Assembly (NCBI GenBank): GCA_023442635.1
Contig: JAEZYR010000032.1
Coordinates: forward strand, 1 to 48,614
Reading direction: 5' to 3'
DNA length: 48,614 nucleotides
Source of the DNA: Bacillota bacterium
Lineage (GTDB): Bacteria; Bacillota; Clostridia; Saccharofermentanales; Fastidiosipilaceae
Numbering within the stretch: the stretch's first letter is position 1; each line of letters starts with the position of its first letter. The translations under genes were made by a program, and so were the position numbers. The notes beneath the pieces were generated by a model. It saw nothing but the letters and a program-made list of their open reading frames with translations. It did not search any database and was not told the DNA's origin. Shown piece after piece: positions 31,188 through 39,296 of this stretch.

Positions 31188-31678
31188 GCCAGCGCAAACG
31201 CAAAGTAGGAAAGCTCGAATTGCTGGCTTATGACATGCAGACACGCTACAAGCTCAAAGCCAACGAGTTGCAAGCCCACGAGCAAGATCTGATGCCTGGG
31301 AGAATCGTGTGCTCAATAGCAGGCCGAGATCGTGGACACATTTACGTAGTTCAGGCTTTTGAGCAAGCTTCGCACGGCCAAGCAGGATGTGTTTGCCTCG
31401 TTAACGGCAGCACGCATCCTTGGGCAAAGCCAAAACCCAAGAACCCCAAGCATGTCCGCATCATCAGGACAGAGCAGCTAGCGTTACCCAAGCCAGCAGA
31501 ACGCAGGCACATCTGGGAGACACTATGCGGTCAACACGATGAAGCGAGCCGCAATCTATACCTTTGGGATACGCTATGTGAGGTAGCACAAGCTAGCAAC
31601 GCACAACATCAATACGAAGAGCCCAGATCTGGGGAAGGCTCTGAGGAATCAAGCTACAACACCGAGGGTGTTGTCTAA
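31184..31678 (+). CDS. KOW-domain RNA-binding protein (L14e-like)
   Basis: A small cytoplasmic protein found between map and infA in many Clostridia and usually annotated as a KOW-domain or L14e/L6e/L27e-like protein. The KOW-like core is PGRIVCSIAGRDRGHIYVVQ (about residues 38-57), with CLVNGSTHPWAKPKPKNPKH downstream. At 164 residues it is longer than the usual roughly 90, with an extra Glu/Ser/Gln-rich C-terminal tail and an N-terminal basic stretch. It overlaps map by 4 bases. A role in rRNA binding or ribosome assembly is inferred from context only. Confidence 0.85.
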   Translation: MSQRKRKVGKLELLAYDMQTRYKLKANELQAHEQDLMPGRIVCSIAGRDRGHIYVVQAFEQASHGQAGCVCLVNGSTHPWAKPKPKNPKHVRIIRTEQLALPKPAERRHIWETLCGQHDEASRNLYLWDTLCEVAQASNAQHQYEEPRSGEGSEESSYNTEGVV

Positions 31679-31691
31679 ATAAGGAGGCATC

Positions 31692-31910
31692 ATGGCAAAA
31701 GAAGATGTCATTGAGGTTGAGGGCGTCGTAACGGATGCTCTACCCAACACCATGTTCAAGGTCGAACTTGACAACGGACATCAGATACTCGCACACATCT
31801 CAGGCAAACTACGTCAACACTATATCCGGATTTTGCCAGGGGATCATGTGACCGTCGAGTTAACACCTTATGATCTGACCCGTGGCCGCATTACCTGGCG
31901 AGGTAAATAA
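31692..31910 (+). CDS. infA: Translation initiation factor IF-1
   Basis: Binds the 30S A site during initiation. The 72-residue product is the standard S1/OB-fold protein: KEDVIEVEGVVTDALPNTMF, KVELDNGHQILAHISGKLR and ILPGDHVTVELTPYDLTRGR ITWR near the end. AAGGAGG lies 5-6 bases before the ATG. A promoter and leader for rpmJ follow it. Confidence 0.98.
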   Translation: MAKEDVIEVEGVVTDALPNTMFKVELDNGHQILAHISGKLRQHYIRILPGDHVTVELTPYDLTRGRITWRGK

Positions 31911-32016
31911 GCAAGGCAAGGTCTGCTTGGCGCGAAGGCTGAGCAAAAACACAAAAAATCGAACGGAAATCGAGTAAAATTCTCGCTTTTCACGCGAAAA
32001 AATGCGTATTTTCTCC

Positions 32017-32046
32017 TTGACGAAAAAGGGGGAAAAAAGGTATTCT
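32017..32046 (+). promoter_or_regulatory. Sigma-A-type promoter ahead of rpmJ
   Basis: TTGACG (32017-32022), an 18-base A/G-rich spacer, then TATTCT (32041-32046). It matches the vegetative consensus at 5 of 6 and 4 of 6 positions. It would start a transcript near 32053, about 50 bases before rpmJ, so the rpmJ-rpsM-rpsK-rpsD-rpoA-rplQ group can be made independently of the S10-spc part. Confidence 0.7.
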
Positions 32047-32102
32047 GCTAGAACATGCGCAGAACTATGCGTGAGGAGAATGAACGGAAGGAGAGTCAAG
32101 AT

Positions 32103-32216
32103 ATGAAAGTAAGACCATCCGTCAAGCCAATGTGCGAAAAGTGCAAGGTTATTAAGCGGAAGGGCCGAGTTATGGTCATCTGCCAGGATCCTAAGCATAA
32201 GCAGCGTCAGGGTTAA
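32103..32216 (+). CDS. rpmJ: 50S ribosomal protein L36
   Basis: The smallest large-subunit protein. The 37-residue product MKVRPSVKPMCEKCKVIKRK then GRVMVICQDPKHKQRQG has the zinc ligands Cys11, Cys14, Cys27 and His32, so it is the zinc form. GGAAGGAGAG lies upstream of the ATG. It sits between infA and rpsM in the conserved order. Confidence 0.97.
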   Translation: MKVRPSVKPMCEKCKVIKRKGRVMVICQDPKHKQRQG

Positions 32217-32392
32217 TTTTCTCGCGCTATGAAGTTGTTTAGCCAGAAATTGTTCAATTTTCTGGTTTGACATGTCAACTGCAAGAAGGGTGCGGCTGCC
32301 CGAATGGGAACCGTTCTTGCTTAGCATAGATGAAGGCATACCTTGTATGTCTGAAATTAAGAGTTTAGGTAGCCTATTCTGGAGGTATAAGA
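32217..32392 (+). promoter_or_regulatory. Structured leader between rpmJ and rpsM
   Basis: The 176-base gap holds an imperfect hairpin CCAGAAATT / AATTTTCTGG (32243-32265), a perfect 12-base palindrome TTGACATGTCAA (32267-32278), and a long-range stem GCAAGAA / TTCTTGC (32281-32287 with 32314-32320) that encloses CCC-GAAT-GGG. In E. coli S4 represses the alpha operon through a pseudoknot before rpsM; an analogous leader here is inference. No gene is seen. Confidence 0.5.
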
Positions 32393-32761
32393 ATGGCACG
32401 TATTTCTGGTGTCGATCTGCCGAATGAGAAGCGCGTTGAGATCGCTCTGACCTACATTTATGGGATTGGCAGAACCACGTCGGGTGAAATCCTCGATAAG
32501 TGTGGTATCAATCCTGATACGCGAATGAAAGATCTCAGTGACGACGAACTGGCCAAGATTCGTGACTTGCTAGATAACGAGTATCGCGTCGAAGGTGACT
32601 TGCGCCGTGATGTGGCAATGAATATCAAGCGCCTGACGGAAATTGGATGTTATCGTGGCCGTCGCCATCGTATGGGACTTCCCGTTCGTGGTCAACGTAC
32701 GAAGACCAACGCACGCACGCGCAAGGGTCCCGGCAAGACTGTCGCTAATAAGAAGAAGTAA
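32393..32761 (+). CDS. rpsM: 30S ribosomal protein S13
   Basis: A head protein that contacts S19 and the P-site tRNA. The 122-residue product has ARISGVDLPNEKRVEIALTY, IYGIGRTTSGEIL with the helix-two-turn-helix, and the C-terminal GLPVRGQRTKTNARTRKGP tail. TGGAGGT lies about 9 bases before the ATG. It heads the alpha-type gene group. Confidence 0.98.
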   Translation: MARISGVDLPNEKRVEIALTYIYGIGRTTSGEILDKCGINPDTRMKDLSDDELAKIRDLLDNEYRVEGDLRRDVAMNIKRLTEIGCYRGRRHRMGLPVRGQRTKTNARTRKGPGKTVANKKK

Positions 32762-32772
32762 GGAGCGTCTCA

Positions 32773-33174
32773 ATGGCACGCAATCAAAAAAGACAACAGG
32801 CGCGTCCGCGTCGTCGTGATCGCAAGAACATTGATCGTGGTCATGCACATATTCATGCTTCGTTCAACAACACCATTGTGACGATTACGGATCCCGCTGG
32901 CAACGCTATTTCATGGGCAAGCGCAGGTGGTATGGGCATGCGTGGCTCTCGTAAGGGAACCCCATTCGCTGCTCAGCTCGCAGCAGAGGCTGCAGCCAAG
33001 ACGGCTTATGAGCACGGTATGCGCAGCATTGAAGTTTTTGTGAAAGGGCCAGGTTCAGGTCGTGAGGCAGCTATTCGTTCGTTGGCTGCAAACGGTCTTG
33101 AGGTAACCTTTATCAAAGATGTTACCCCCATCCCTCACAATGGTTGCCGCCCGCCGAAGCGGCGTCGCGTCTAA
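32773..33174 (+). CDS. rpsK: 30S ribosomal protein S11
   Basis: Platform protein near the Shine-Dalgarno helix. The 133-residue product contains HAHIHASFNNTIVTITDPAG, WASAGGMGMRGSRKGTPFAA and the C-terminal signature DVTPIPHNGCRPPKRRRV. AAGGAG precedes the ATG. Eighteen bases separate its stop from rpsD. Confidence 0.99.
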   Translation: MARNQKRQQARPRRRDRKNIDRGHAHIHASFNNTIVTITDPAGNAISWASAGGMGMRGSRKGTPFAAQLAAEAAAKTAYEHGMRSIEVFVKGPGSGREAAIRSLAANGLEVTFIKDVTPIPHNGCRPPKRRRV

Positions 33175-33192
33175 TCGGAGGACTGCTTAGAT

Positions 33193-33816
33193 ATGGCAAG
33201 ATATACAGAGTCGGTCTGCCGTCAGTGCAGACGTGAAGGGCAGAAGCTCTTTCTAAAGGGAGCACGCTGCTATAGCAATAAGTGCGCTTTGGGTCGCAGA
33301 GCTTATGCGCCCGGCATGCACGGTCAGGCACAGCTCCGTCGCAAGAGCTCTGAGTACGGCCTGCAGCTGCGTGAGAAGCAGAAGACCAAGCGCTTCTATG
33401 GTGTTCTCGAAGGCCAATTCCGCAAGACGTATGAAACGGCTGAGCGTATGGCTGGCAAAACAGGTGATAACTTGCTTAGCTTGCTGGAGCGTCGCTTTGA
33501 CAACATCATTTATCGTATGGGCTTGGCTCAATCCCGCCCACAGGCGCGTCAGTTGGTTCTCCATGGCCACTTCACCATCAATGGCAAAAAGGCCAATATC
33601 CCTTCTATGTACTTGAATGCAGGGGATGTTATTGAGGTCAAGGAGAGCAGCCGTCAGCTGGCACCTTTCTCGGAGCACGAAGCAACGCGTGCGGTTCCCC
33701 AGTGGCTGAGCTATAACGCTGAGCAGTACCGTGGCCAGGTCATGAGTCTGCCTCAGCGCGAGGATGTGGATCTAGAAGTTCAGGAGCGTCTTATCGTCGA
33801 GCTTTACTCGAAATAA
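33193..33816 (+). CDS. rpsD: 30S ribosomal protein S4
   Basis: Primary 16S rRNA binder, and in E. coli and B. subtilis a translational repressor of its own operon. The 207-residue product has a four-cysteine zinc site (Cys9, Cys12, Cys26, Cys31), the S4 RNA-binding domain with MGLAQSRPQARQLVLHGHFT and INGKKANIPS, and a standard end. CGGAGGA lies before the ATG. A hairpin follows before rpoA. Confidence 0.98.
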   Translation: MARYTESVCRQCRREGQKLFLKGARCYSNKCALGRRAYAPGMHGQAQLRRKSSEYGLQLREKQKTKRFYGVLEGQFRKTYETAERMAGKTGDNLLSLLERRFDNIIYRMGLAQSRPQARQLVLHGHFTINGKKANIPSMYLNAGDVIEVKESSRQLAPFSEHEATRAVPQWLSYNAEQYRGQVMSLPQREDVDLEVQERLIVELYSK

Positions 33817-33839
33817 GGACCTGGACTGGAAATCAAATA

Positions 33840-33893
33840 CCACCGCTTGGCTCGAACTTTTTAGAATTGTTTTCTTTGAAGGCCTAGCGGTGG
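33840..33893 (+). promoter_or_regulatory. Long-loop hairpin between rpsD and rpoA
   Basis: CCACCGCT pairs with AGCGGTGG, and after one mismatch GGC pairs with GCC, enclosing a 30-base T-rich loop. It sits 13-30 bases before the rpoA ribosome binding site. There is no terminal T tract, so it is more likely a processing or regulatory element than a terminator. Confidence 0.5.
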
Positions 33894-33924
33894 CGCTGAA
33901 CAAAGCAGCATAGAGGAGGTCCGC

Positions 33925-34881
33925 ATGTTAGAAATGACCAAACCCAGCATTCAAACGCTGTCACTGTCGGAAGATGGTGCACATGGGTCTTTTGTAATTG
34001 AACCGCTAGAGCGGGGCTATGGCATGACTTTAGGGAATTCTCTGAGACGCGTTCTGCTCTCGTCATTACCTGGAGCTGCCGTTACGGCTATCCGCGTTGA
34101 GGGTGTTTATCACGAGTTTTCGACCGTCCCTGGCGTGATCGAAGACATGACGGAAATCATTCTTAATATCAAGGCCATCCGTGCCCGCCTATATGTTGAA
34201 GGTCCGAAGACCGTCTATCTCAGCACCGAAGAAGGGCGCAGCGGCGTGATTACGGCTGCGGATATTGTCAGGGATGATGAAATTGAAATCATGAATCCTG
34301 AGCAGCCCATCGCAACGTTGAATGGTACGGGTCGTCTTTTTATGGAGCTCACCTTCAGCAGAGGTCGTGGCTACAACAGCGCTGAGCAGAATAAATGGGT
34401 TAACCAGCCAATCGGTGTGATTCCTATTGATTCAATCTTTACACCTGTGCGCAAAGTTAACTACGCTGTAGAGAATACGCGTGTTGGCCAATTTACAGAC
34501 TTTGATAAATTGACTTTGGATGTCACGACGGATGCTACTTTGGGCGCTGACGAGGCTATTTCCGACGCCGCCAGCATCTTGTGTGAGCATTTGCAGCTTT
34601 TTGTCGAGTTAGGCAATCCCGAACATTCGCCTTCCTACGGTGGAGCGAAGATCGGTGGCGAGCATGACCAGCTGTTGGATGGAGCAATTGAGGAACTTGA
34701 TTTCTCAGTGAGAACCTACAATTGCCTCAAGCGAGCAGGTATCAATACTGTTGGTGACCTAGCGGCGCGGAGCGAAGAAGATATGATGAAGGTGCGCAAC
34801 CTCGGAAAGAAATCCTTGGAAGAAGTCATCTTTAAGTTGCAAGAAATGGGTCTCGGACTGGCTGAAGATAGCCAACTCTGA
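33925..34881 (+). CDS. rpoA: DNA-directed RNA polymerase alpha subunit
   Basis: Forms the dimer on which RNA polymerase assembles; its C-terminal domain contacts UP elements and activators. The 318-residue product has the N-terminal domain (about 1-232) with GYGMTLGNSLRRVLLSSLPG and IDSIFTPVRKVNYAVENTRV, and the C-terminal domain (about 250-312) with LDFSVRTYNCLKRAGINTVG and VRNLGKKSLEEVI. AGAGGAGGT precedes the ATG. Confidence 0.99.
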   Translation: MLEMTKPSIQTLSLSEDGAHGSFVIEPLERGYGMTLGNSLRRVLLSSLPGAAVTAIRVEGVYHEFSTVPGVIEDMTEIILNIKAIRARLYVEGPKTVYLSTEEGRSGVITAADIVRDDEIEIMNPEQPIATLNGTGRLFMELTFSRGRGYNSAEQNKWVNQPIGVIPIDSIFTPVRKVNYAVENTRVGQFTDFDKLTLDVTTDATLGADEAISDAASILCEHLQLFVELGNPEHSPSYGGAKIGGEHDQLLDGAIEELDFSVRTYNCLKRAGINTVGDLAARSEEDMMKVRNLGKKSLEEVIFKLQEMGLGLAEDSQL

Positions 34882-34896
34882 GCAACGGAGGACAGG

Positions 34897-35421
34897 ATGG
34901 CAGGACATCGCAAATTAGGCAGAACAACGGATATCCGGCTTTCGATGCTACGTGGTCTCGCGACGAGTCTGATCGTCAAAGGCGAGATTACGACAACGGA
35001 GACCCGGGCCAAAGAAGTTCGTAAGATTGTGGAGCAGCTGATTACGCAGGCCGCCAAAGAGAAGGATAACTTCACGACGCGGGAGAGCCTGAAGAGCAGC
35101 GCCAAACTTGATAGCAAGGGCCACAAGCTCCTTAAGAGCAAGACCTCAAAGAATGGCAAGAGCTATGATGTGGTCGAGCGCGAGCTCAAGACGGAGGAAG
35201 TCCGCGTGGACAATCCCAGCCGTTTGGCCGCACGTCGCCAAGCATTAAAGTGGTTGACGCAGAGCCGCGACCTCGAAGGCAAGGCTCTCAACCCCGTCAA
35301 CGTGCTTTTTGACGAGCTTGGGCCTCGCTATGCGGGCCGCGATGGTGGCTACACGCGTATCACCAAGCTCGGACCTCGTCGTGGTGACGCAGCTCCAATG
35401 GTGCGTATTGAGTTGATCTAA
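34897..35421 (+). CDS. rplQ: 50S ribosomal protein L17 with an internal insertion
   Basis: Sits near the exit tunnel. The 174-residue product begins GHRKLGRTTDIRLSMLRGLA, has TTTETRAKEVRKIVEQLIT and ends GYTRITKLGPRRGDAAPMV. Relative to the common 115-130 residue form it has a charged insertion of about 45 residues (60-104, with KLDSKGHKLLKSKTSKNGK). I have seen this longer form associated with clostridial L17, so it is probably lineage-typical. ACGGAGGA precedes the ATG. Confidence 0.97.
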   Translation: MAGHRKLGRTTDIRLSMLRGLATSLIVKGEITTTETRAKEVRKIVEQLITQAAKEKDNFTTRESLKSSAKLDSKGHKLLKSKTSKNGKSYDVVERELKTEEVRVDNPSRLAARRQALKWLTQSRDLEGKALNPVNVLFDELGPRYAGRDGGYTRITKLGPRRGDAAPMVRIELI

Positions 35422-35441
35422 GGACAGATAAGGAAAGCGTT

Positions 35442-37430
35442 TTGTCTTTTAGAACAAACGTCGATCATACCCATATTGATCAAGCAAAACATGAAATCCG
35501 CCCTCAGATTTGTCTGGAGCGGGTTTCATTTGCTTATCCGCAAATCCATCAGGTAGAGCAGATTTCTGAAGCAGGGCGGCAGCTTGCAGCCTCAGCTTCT
35601 TCCGAAACCGAAGGCTCAGGTACTGACTTCGATTTTTCACACGCGGCGGTTAAAGAACTGACTTTGACCATCCAAAAGGGCGAGCACATCGCCATTTTGG
35701 GGCGTAATGGCTCAGGCAAATCGACGCTGGCTCGCCTTATTGTGGGCTTGGAAAAAGCCCAGGCTGGATCTTGTTTTTTTGAAGGCTTAGACAGCGCGAA
35801 CGAGGAGCAAAGTTGGCAGATTCGCCGCCGTTGTGGACTCATTTTTCAGAATCCAGAAAACCAGATCGTGGCTTCAACGCTCGAAGAAGATGTGGCTTTT
35901 GGCCCCGAAAATTTAGGGTGTCCATCGGAGGAAATCAGGCAGCGCGTGGATGCCGCGCTAAGCCTTGTGGGTCTTGCTGATCGTGCCAAGGACTCGCCAG
36001 CGCAGCTGAGTGGTGGCCAAAAGCAGAAACTCGCGATTGCTGGCGTGATGGCTATGCATCCAGAAGCGATCATCATGGATGAAGCAACGAGCATGCTAGA
36101 TCCGCTGTCGCGCCGAAGTGTCCTGGAGCTTTTGCTAGAGCAACATCAGCAAGGCTTGACCCTTATCAATATCACCCATCATATGGAAGAAGCGCTGCTA
36201 GCTGACCGTATTTGTGTGATGCACCAAGGGCGGCTTGTGTTGCAGGGGAAGGCAGCCGAAGTCTTTAGTCAGCCTACCTTGATACGTTCTTTAGGCCTTG
36301 ATGTGCCAGCCCATGCCGCTATCACGGCAGCTGTTTTGCAGCAGCAACTGGGGCGAGAACTCAGCACAGAACTGGCAGCTGACGAAGCGACAGCCGCTCG
36401 CTATATCGCCAAGCATTTTCAGCTCAGAGAAGTTGAGCCCACGCCAGCGCCTTTGCTTATGACTCAGACGGCAGATGAAATGGCGCCTGAGCACTCAGCG
36501 GCTAGCTCATTAAACAAAGAGAGAGCTGCCTTCTCAGCCGAAAAGATTGTGCTAAAGGCCAGCAACTTAGGCTACCGCTATCCCAGCTTTGACGGTCAAG
36601 GCGCCTTTGCCCTTAGCCAGATTAGCTTTGAAATCTACGAAGGTGAATGTCTGGGGCTTATGGGCGCTTCTGGTTCAGGCAAAAGCACCTTGGTTCAGCA
36701 CTTTAACGCTCTTTTGGAGCCTGATGAGGGAAGCCTAGAAGTTTGCGGCTACCAGATATCTAAGCTCAAGAACAAGCGAGCCTTGCGACGAGAAGTGCAG
36801 CTGCTTTTCCAATACCCAGAGCACCAACTTTTTGCTGACACTGTAGAGGCCGATATTCTTTATGGCCCGCGCCGCTTTGGTGTTTCGGAAGCAGAGCTAA
36901 AGCAGCGTCTCGAAGAGGTTCTAGAACTTTGTCAGATCGACCCAGCCTGGCTTTCTCAGTCCCCCTTTGAACTCAGTGGGGGTGAGAAAAGGAGGGTCGC
37001 CTTGGCGGGGATACTGGCCCTGAAGCCCAAGCTCCTTGTTTTGGATGAGCCTGCTGCGGGCTTGGATCCTGCCAGTCGAGATGAGATATTAAGTCGCATA
37101 CAAGAACTCAAAGACTGGGGAGTTACGGTTGTTCTGGTCTCTCATTCGATGGAAGACCTGTCTCGTTTTGCTGACCGCATAGCGGTATTGCAGCAGGGGC
37201 GTTTGTTGGCCATCGATACCCCCAGCCGACTCTTTGCCAACGCAGAATTACTGGCTCGAGCAGGGCTTGAAGAACCAGCACCACGCCGTTTTTTGCGTCA
37301 ATTGCAGGCGTATTTTCCCAGTCTGCCCAACGAGGCGCGCGATGCGGATCAAGCCGCTGCCATTTTGGATACATACTTGGAGCCACTGCCAGATCTCCTT
37401 TCGCAGCAGCCTAGGAGTCAAAGCCTATGA
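35442..37430 (+). CDS. ecfA: Fused ECF transporter ATPase (EcfA1-EcfA2 in one chain)
   Basis: Energy-coupling ATPases of a vitamin or metal ECF importer. Most Firmicutes encode EcfA1 and EcfA2 separately after rplQ; here one 662-residue protein carries both. Domain 1 has Walker A GRNGSGKST (87-95), signature LSGGQKQK and Walker B AIIMDEATSMLDP; domain 2 has Walker A GASGSGKST (408-416), signature LSGGEKRR and Walker B LLVLDEPAAGLDP. An insertion (about 38-65) sits in domain 1 and a linker of about 90 residues joins the two. TTG start, with AAGGAAAG 6 bases upstream. It overlaps ecfT by 4 bases. Both nucleotide sites look intact. Confidence 0.95.
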   Translation: MSFRTNVDHTHIDQAKHEIRPQICLERVSFAYPQIHQVEQISEAGRQLAASASSETEGSGTDFDFSHAAVKELTLTIQKGEHIAILGRNGSGKSTLARLIVGLEKAQAGSCFFEGLDSANEEQSWQIRRRCGLIFQNPENQIVASTLEEDVAFGPENLGCPSEEIRQRVDAALSLVGLADRAKDSPAQLSGGQKQKLAIAGVMAMHPEAIIMDEATSMLDPLSRRSVLELLLEQHQQGLTLINITHHMEEALLADRICVMHQGRLVLQGKAAEVFSQPTLIRSLGLDVPAHAAITAAVLQQQLGRELSTELAADEATAARYIAKHFQLREVEPTPAPLLMTQTADEMAPEHSAASSLNKERAAFSAEKIVLKASNLGYRYPSFDGQGAFALSQISFEIYEGECLGLMGASGSGKSTLVQHFNALLEPDEGSLEVCGYQISKLKNKRALRREVQLLFQYPEHQLFADTVEADILYGPRRFGVSEAELKQRLEEVLELCQIDPAWLSQSPFELSGGEKRRVALAGILALKPKLLVLDEPAAGLDPASRDEILSRIQELKDWGVTVVLVSHSMEDLSRFADRIAVLQQGRLLAIDTPSRLFANAELLARAGLEEPAPRRFLRQLQAYFPSLPNEARDADQAAAILDTYLEPLPDLLSQQPRSQSL

Positions 37431-38227
37431 TGACGGTTAGCATTGGCCAATATATTCCAGGCAAGTCTTATCTGCATCAGCTGGACCCCAGAACCAAGCT
37501 GCTTCTAGCCGTCTTTCAGATGATCCTCATCTTTTTATTCCAGAGCCCATGGGCACTTCTGCTTTATGGCTTAGGGATCTTTTTCCTTATCAAATTAGGC
37601 CACCTGCCCTGGCGCCCCTTGCTGCAGAGCCTGAAGGCTGTTGTAGTCTTGCTTGTTCTTGCCTTTGGTCTGAACACGCTGACAGGACCTGAGCCTTATT
37701 TGTGGCAGTGGGGCTGGTTGCACTTGTCTCGCTCTGGTCTGAGCCTAGGTCTTCGGATGGCTGTGCGTTTATGCCTTTTGATCCTGAGCACGCAGGTTTT
37801 GTTGACATTGACGACGAGTCCGCTTGCGATTGCAGACGGTATGGAGAAGCTCTTTGCGCCATTGAGCCGATGGGGATTTCCGAGCCACGAACTGGCGATG
37901 ATGATGTCGATAGCCTTGCGATTCGTGCCTGCTTTGGCAGAAGAGGCCGATAAAATCATGCGAGCTCAGTCTTCGCGAGGCGCTTCTTACGATAGCGGCC
38001 GACTCGGCGATAGATTGCGCGGCCTGGTCGCCATATTGGTGCCCCTTTTTGCTTCGGCGCTCAAACGAGCAGATGAATTAGCTACAGCTATGGAAGCCCG
38101 CTGCTATCGTGGAGGCGAGGGACGAAGCAAGCTTCATGTCCTACGCTATAGCCGAAAAGACCTTGTTTTTACACTGGGCATTTTGGCCTTTTCCATTCTT
38201 GTTTTGGTGGTCGAATATGTCCGCTAA
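37427..38227 (+). CDS. ecfT: ECF transporter transmembrane protein EcfT
   Basis: The membrane scaffold that couples EcfA ATPases to substrate-binding S components encoded elsewhere. The 266-residue product has the N-terminal signature YIPGKSYLHQLDPRTKLLLA, about five TM helices, and two coupling-helix motifs with the conserved Ala-Arg-Gly type (IMRAQSSRGASYDSG and ATAMEARCYRGGEGR). It starts inside the end of ecfA (ATGA) and its end overlaps truA by 11 bases. Confidence 0.96.
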   Translation: MMTVSIGQYIPGKSYLHQLDPRTKLLLAVFQMILIFLFQSPWALLLYGLGIFFLIKLGHLPWRPLLQSLKAVVVLLVLAFGLNTLTGPEPYLWQWGWLHLSRSGLSLGLRMAVRLCLLILSTQVLLTLTTSPLAIADGMEKLFAPLSRWGFPSHELAMMMSIALRFVPALAEEADKIMRAQSSRGASYDSGRLGDRLRGLVAILVPLFASALKRADELATAMEARCYRGGEGRSKLHVLRYSRKDLVFTLGILAFSILVLVVEYVR

Positions 38228-39176
38228 GCGACCAGAGGCTGAAAACGAGCTTCTTCAACCGAGCGCTTGGCCTGAAGCCCTTCTGCTAGCAGCAGATGAT
38301 CCAAGGCAGCAAGCCGAACCCTTGGTGGTGCCAGAACTCAGTAGGGATCGCCGAAAAGCTTGTCCCCCTTATCGCCGCTTGGCTATTTGGTCCAGCTATG
38401 AAGGTACGAATTGGTCAGGTTGGCAGAGGCAAGAAAATGCGCCGAGCGTGCAAGCCTGCCTTGAAGCAGCTTTGAGCCGTATATGTCAAGAACCCATCAC
38501 CTTGCATGCTTGCTCACGCACGGATGCAGGCGTCCATGCGCGCTGCCATATCGCGCATTTTGATACGACCTGTCGGATTCCAGCTGAGCGCCTTCCCTTG
38601 GCTTTAGGAGCTTTCTTGCCGCCCAGCATATCGGTTCTGGCCAGTTGGGAAGTGGCAGCTGACTTTCATGCGCGCTTCGATACCGTCGAAAAGACTTATA
38701 GCTATCAGATATGGAATAGCCGCCAACGTTCGCCCTTTCTTAGCCGCTACAGCTATCGCTTTTTTCAAGGGGACTATTTGGATGTAGAGGCCATGCAGGA
38801 GGCGGCGCAAAAGCTGAAGGGCCAGCACGATTTTAGTAGCTTTAGAGCGGCTGGTTCAGAGACCAAGGGTTCTATTCGCGAACTCTACAAACTGCAGGTT
38901 GAACGCCAGGATCTAGGCGCCCTTCAGGGAGAAGGGCTCGAAGGGCAGATGCTTGTTGTGACTGTTACAGGCTCAGGCTTTCTCTATAATATGATGCGTA
39001 TTATCGCTGGAACCCTTCTCGAAGTTGGCCAGCACCAGCGATCCCCTGAAGAGGTGGAAGCTCTGTTGTACGCCAGAGATCGAAGCCAGGCTGGGGTTAC
39101 GCTACCTGCCTTTGGACTATGCCTAGAAGCTGTGCGCTATCGACGCCCTAGGATCAAGGCCGATACTGAGGGCTAA
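38217..39176 (+). CDS. truA: tRNA pseudouridine(38-40) synthase
   Basis: Modifies U38-U40 in the anticodon stem. The 319-residue product has the nucleophile Asp103 in CSRTDAGVHA, GAFLPPSISVLASWEV, FHARFDTVEKTYSYQIW, HDFSSFRAAGSETKGSIREL and the C-terminal FLYNMMRIIAGTLLEVG. About 50 residues of Pro/Glu-rich sequence precede the conserved core, longer than usual. The start is the ATG at 38217, overlapping ecfT by 11 bases; only a weak GGTGG precedes it. rplM and rpsI, which often follow truA in Firmicutes, are absent here. Confidence 0.95.
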   Translation: MSAKRPEAENELLQPSAWPEALLLAADDPRQQAEPLVVPELSRDRRKACPPYRRLAIWSSYEGTNWSGWQRQENAPSVQACLEAALSRICQEPITLHACSRTDAGVHARCHIAHFDTTCRIPAERLPLALGAFLPPSISVLASWEVAADFHARFDTVEKTYSYQIWNSRQRSPFLSRYSYRFFQGDYLDVEAMQEAAQKLKGQHDFSSFRAAGSETKGSIRELYKLQVERQDLGALQGEGLEGQMLVVTVTGSGFLYNMMRIIAGTLLEVGQHQRSPEEVEALLYARDRSQAGVTLPAFGLCLEAVRYRRPRIKADTEG

Positions 39177-39296
39177 AGCCTGACTGACTCGTATCCTTTC
39201 TTGCGCGCCCAGATCGCATATGGGCTTGCACAGCTGTTCAGAAGACTTGCGAGGCGGGGCAGAAGCGACTTTTGAGCCGACCACAAGGAGAAACAA

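Noticed and set aside
31860..32399. 179-codon minus-strand open frame across infA, the rpmJ promoter, rpmJ and the rpsM leader
   Set aside because: It spans regulatory DNA and rpmJ, has low-complexity hydrophobic content and no ribosome binding site.
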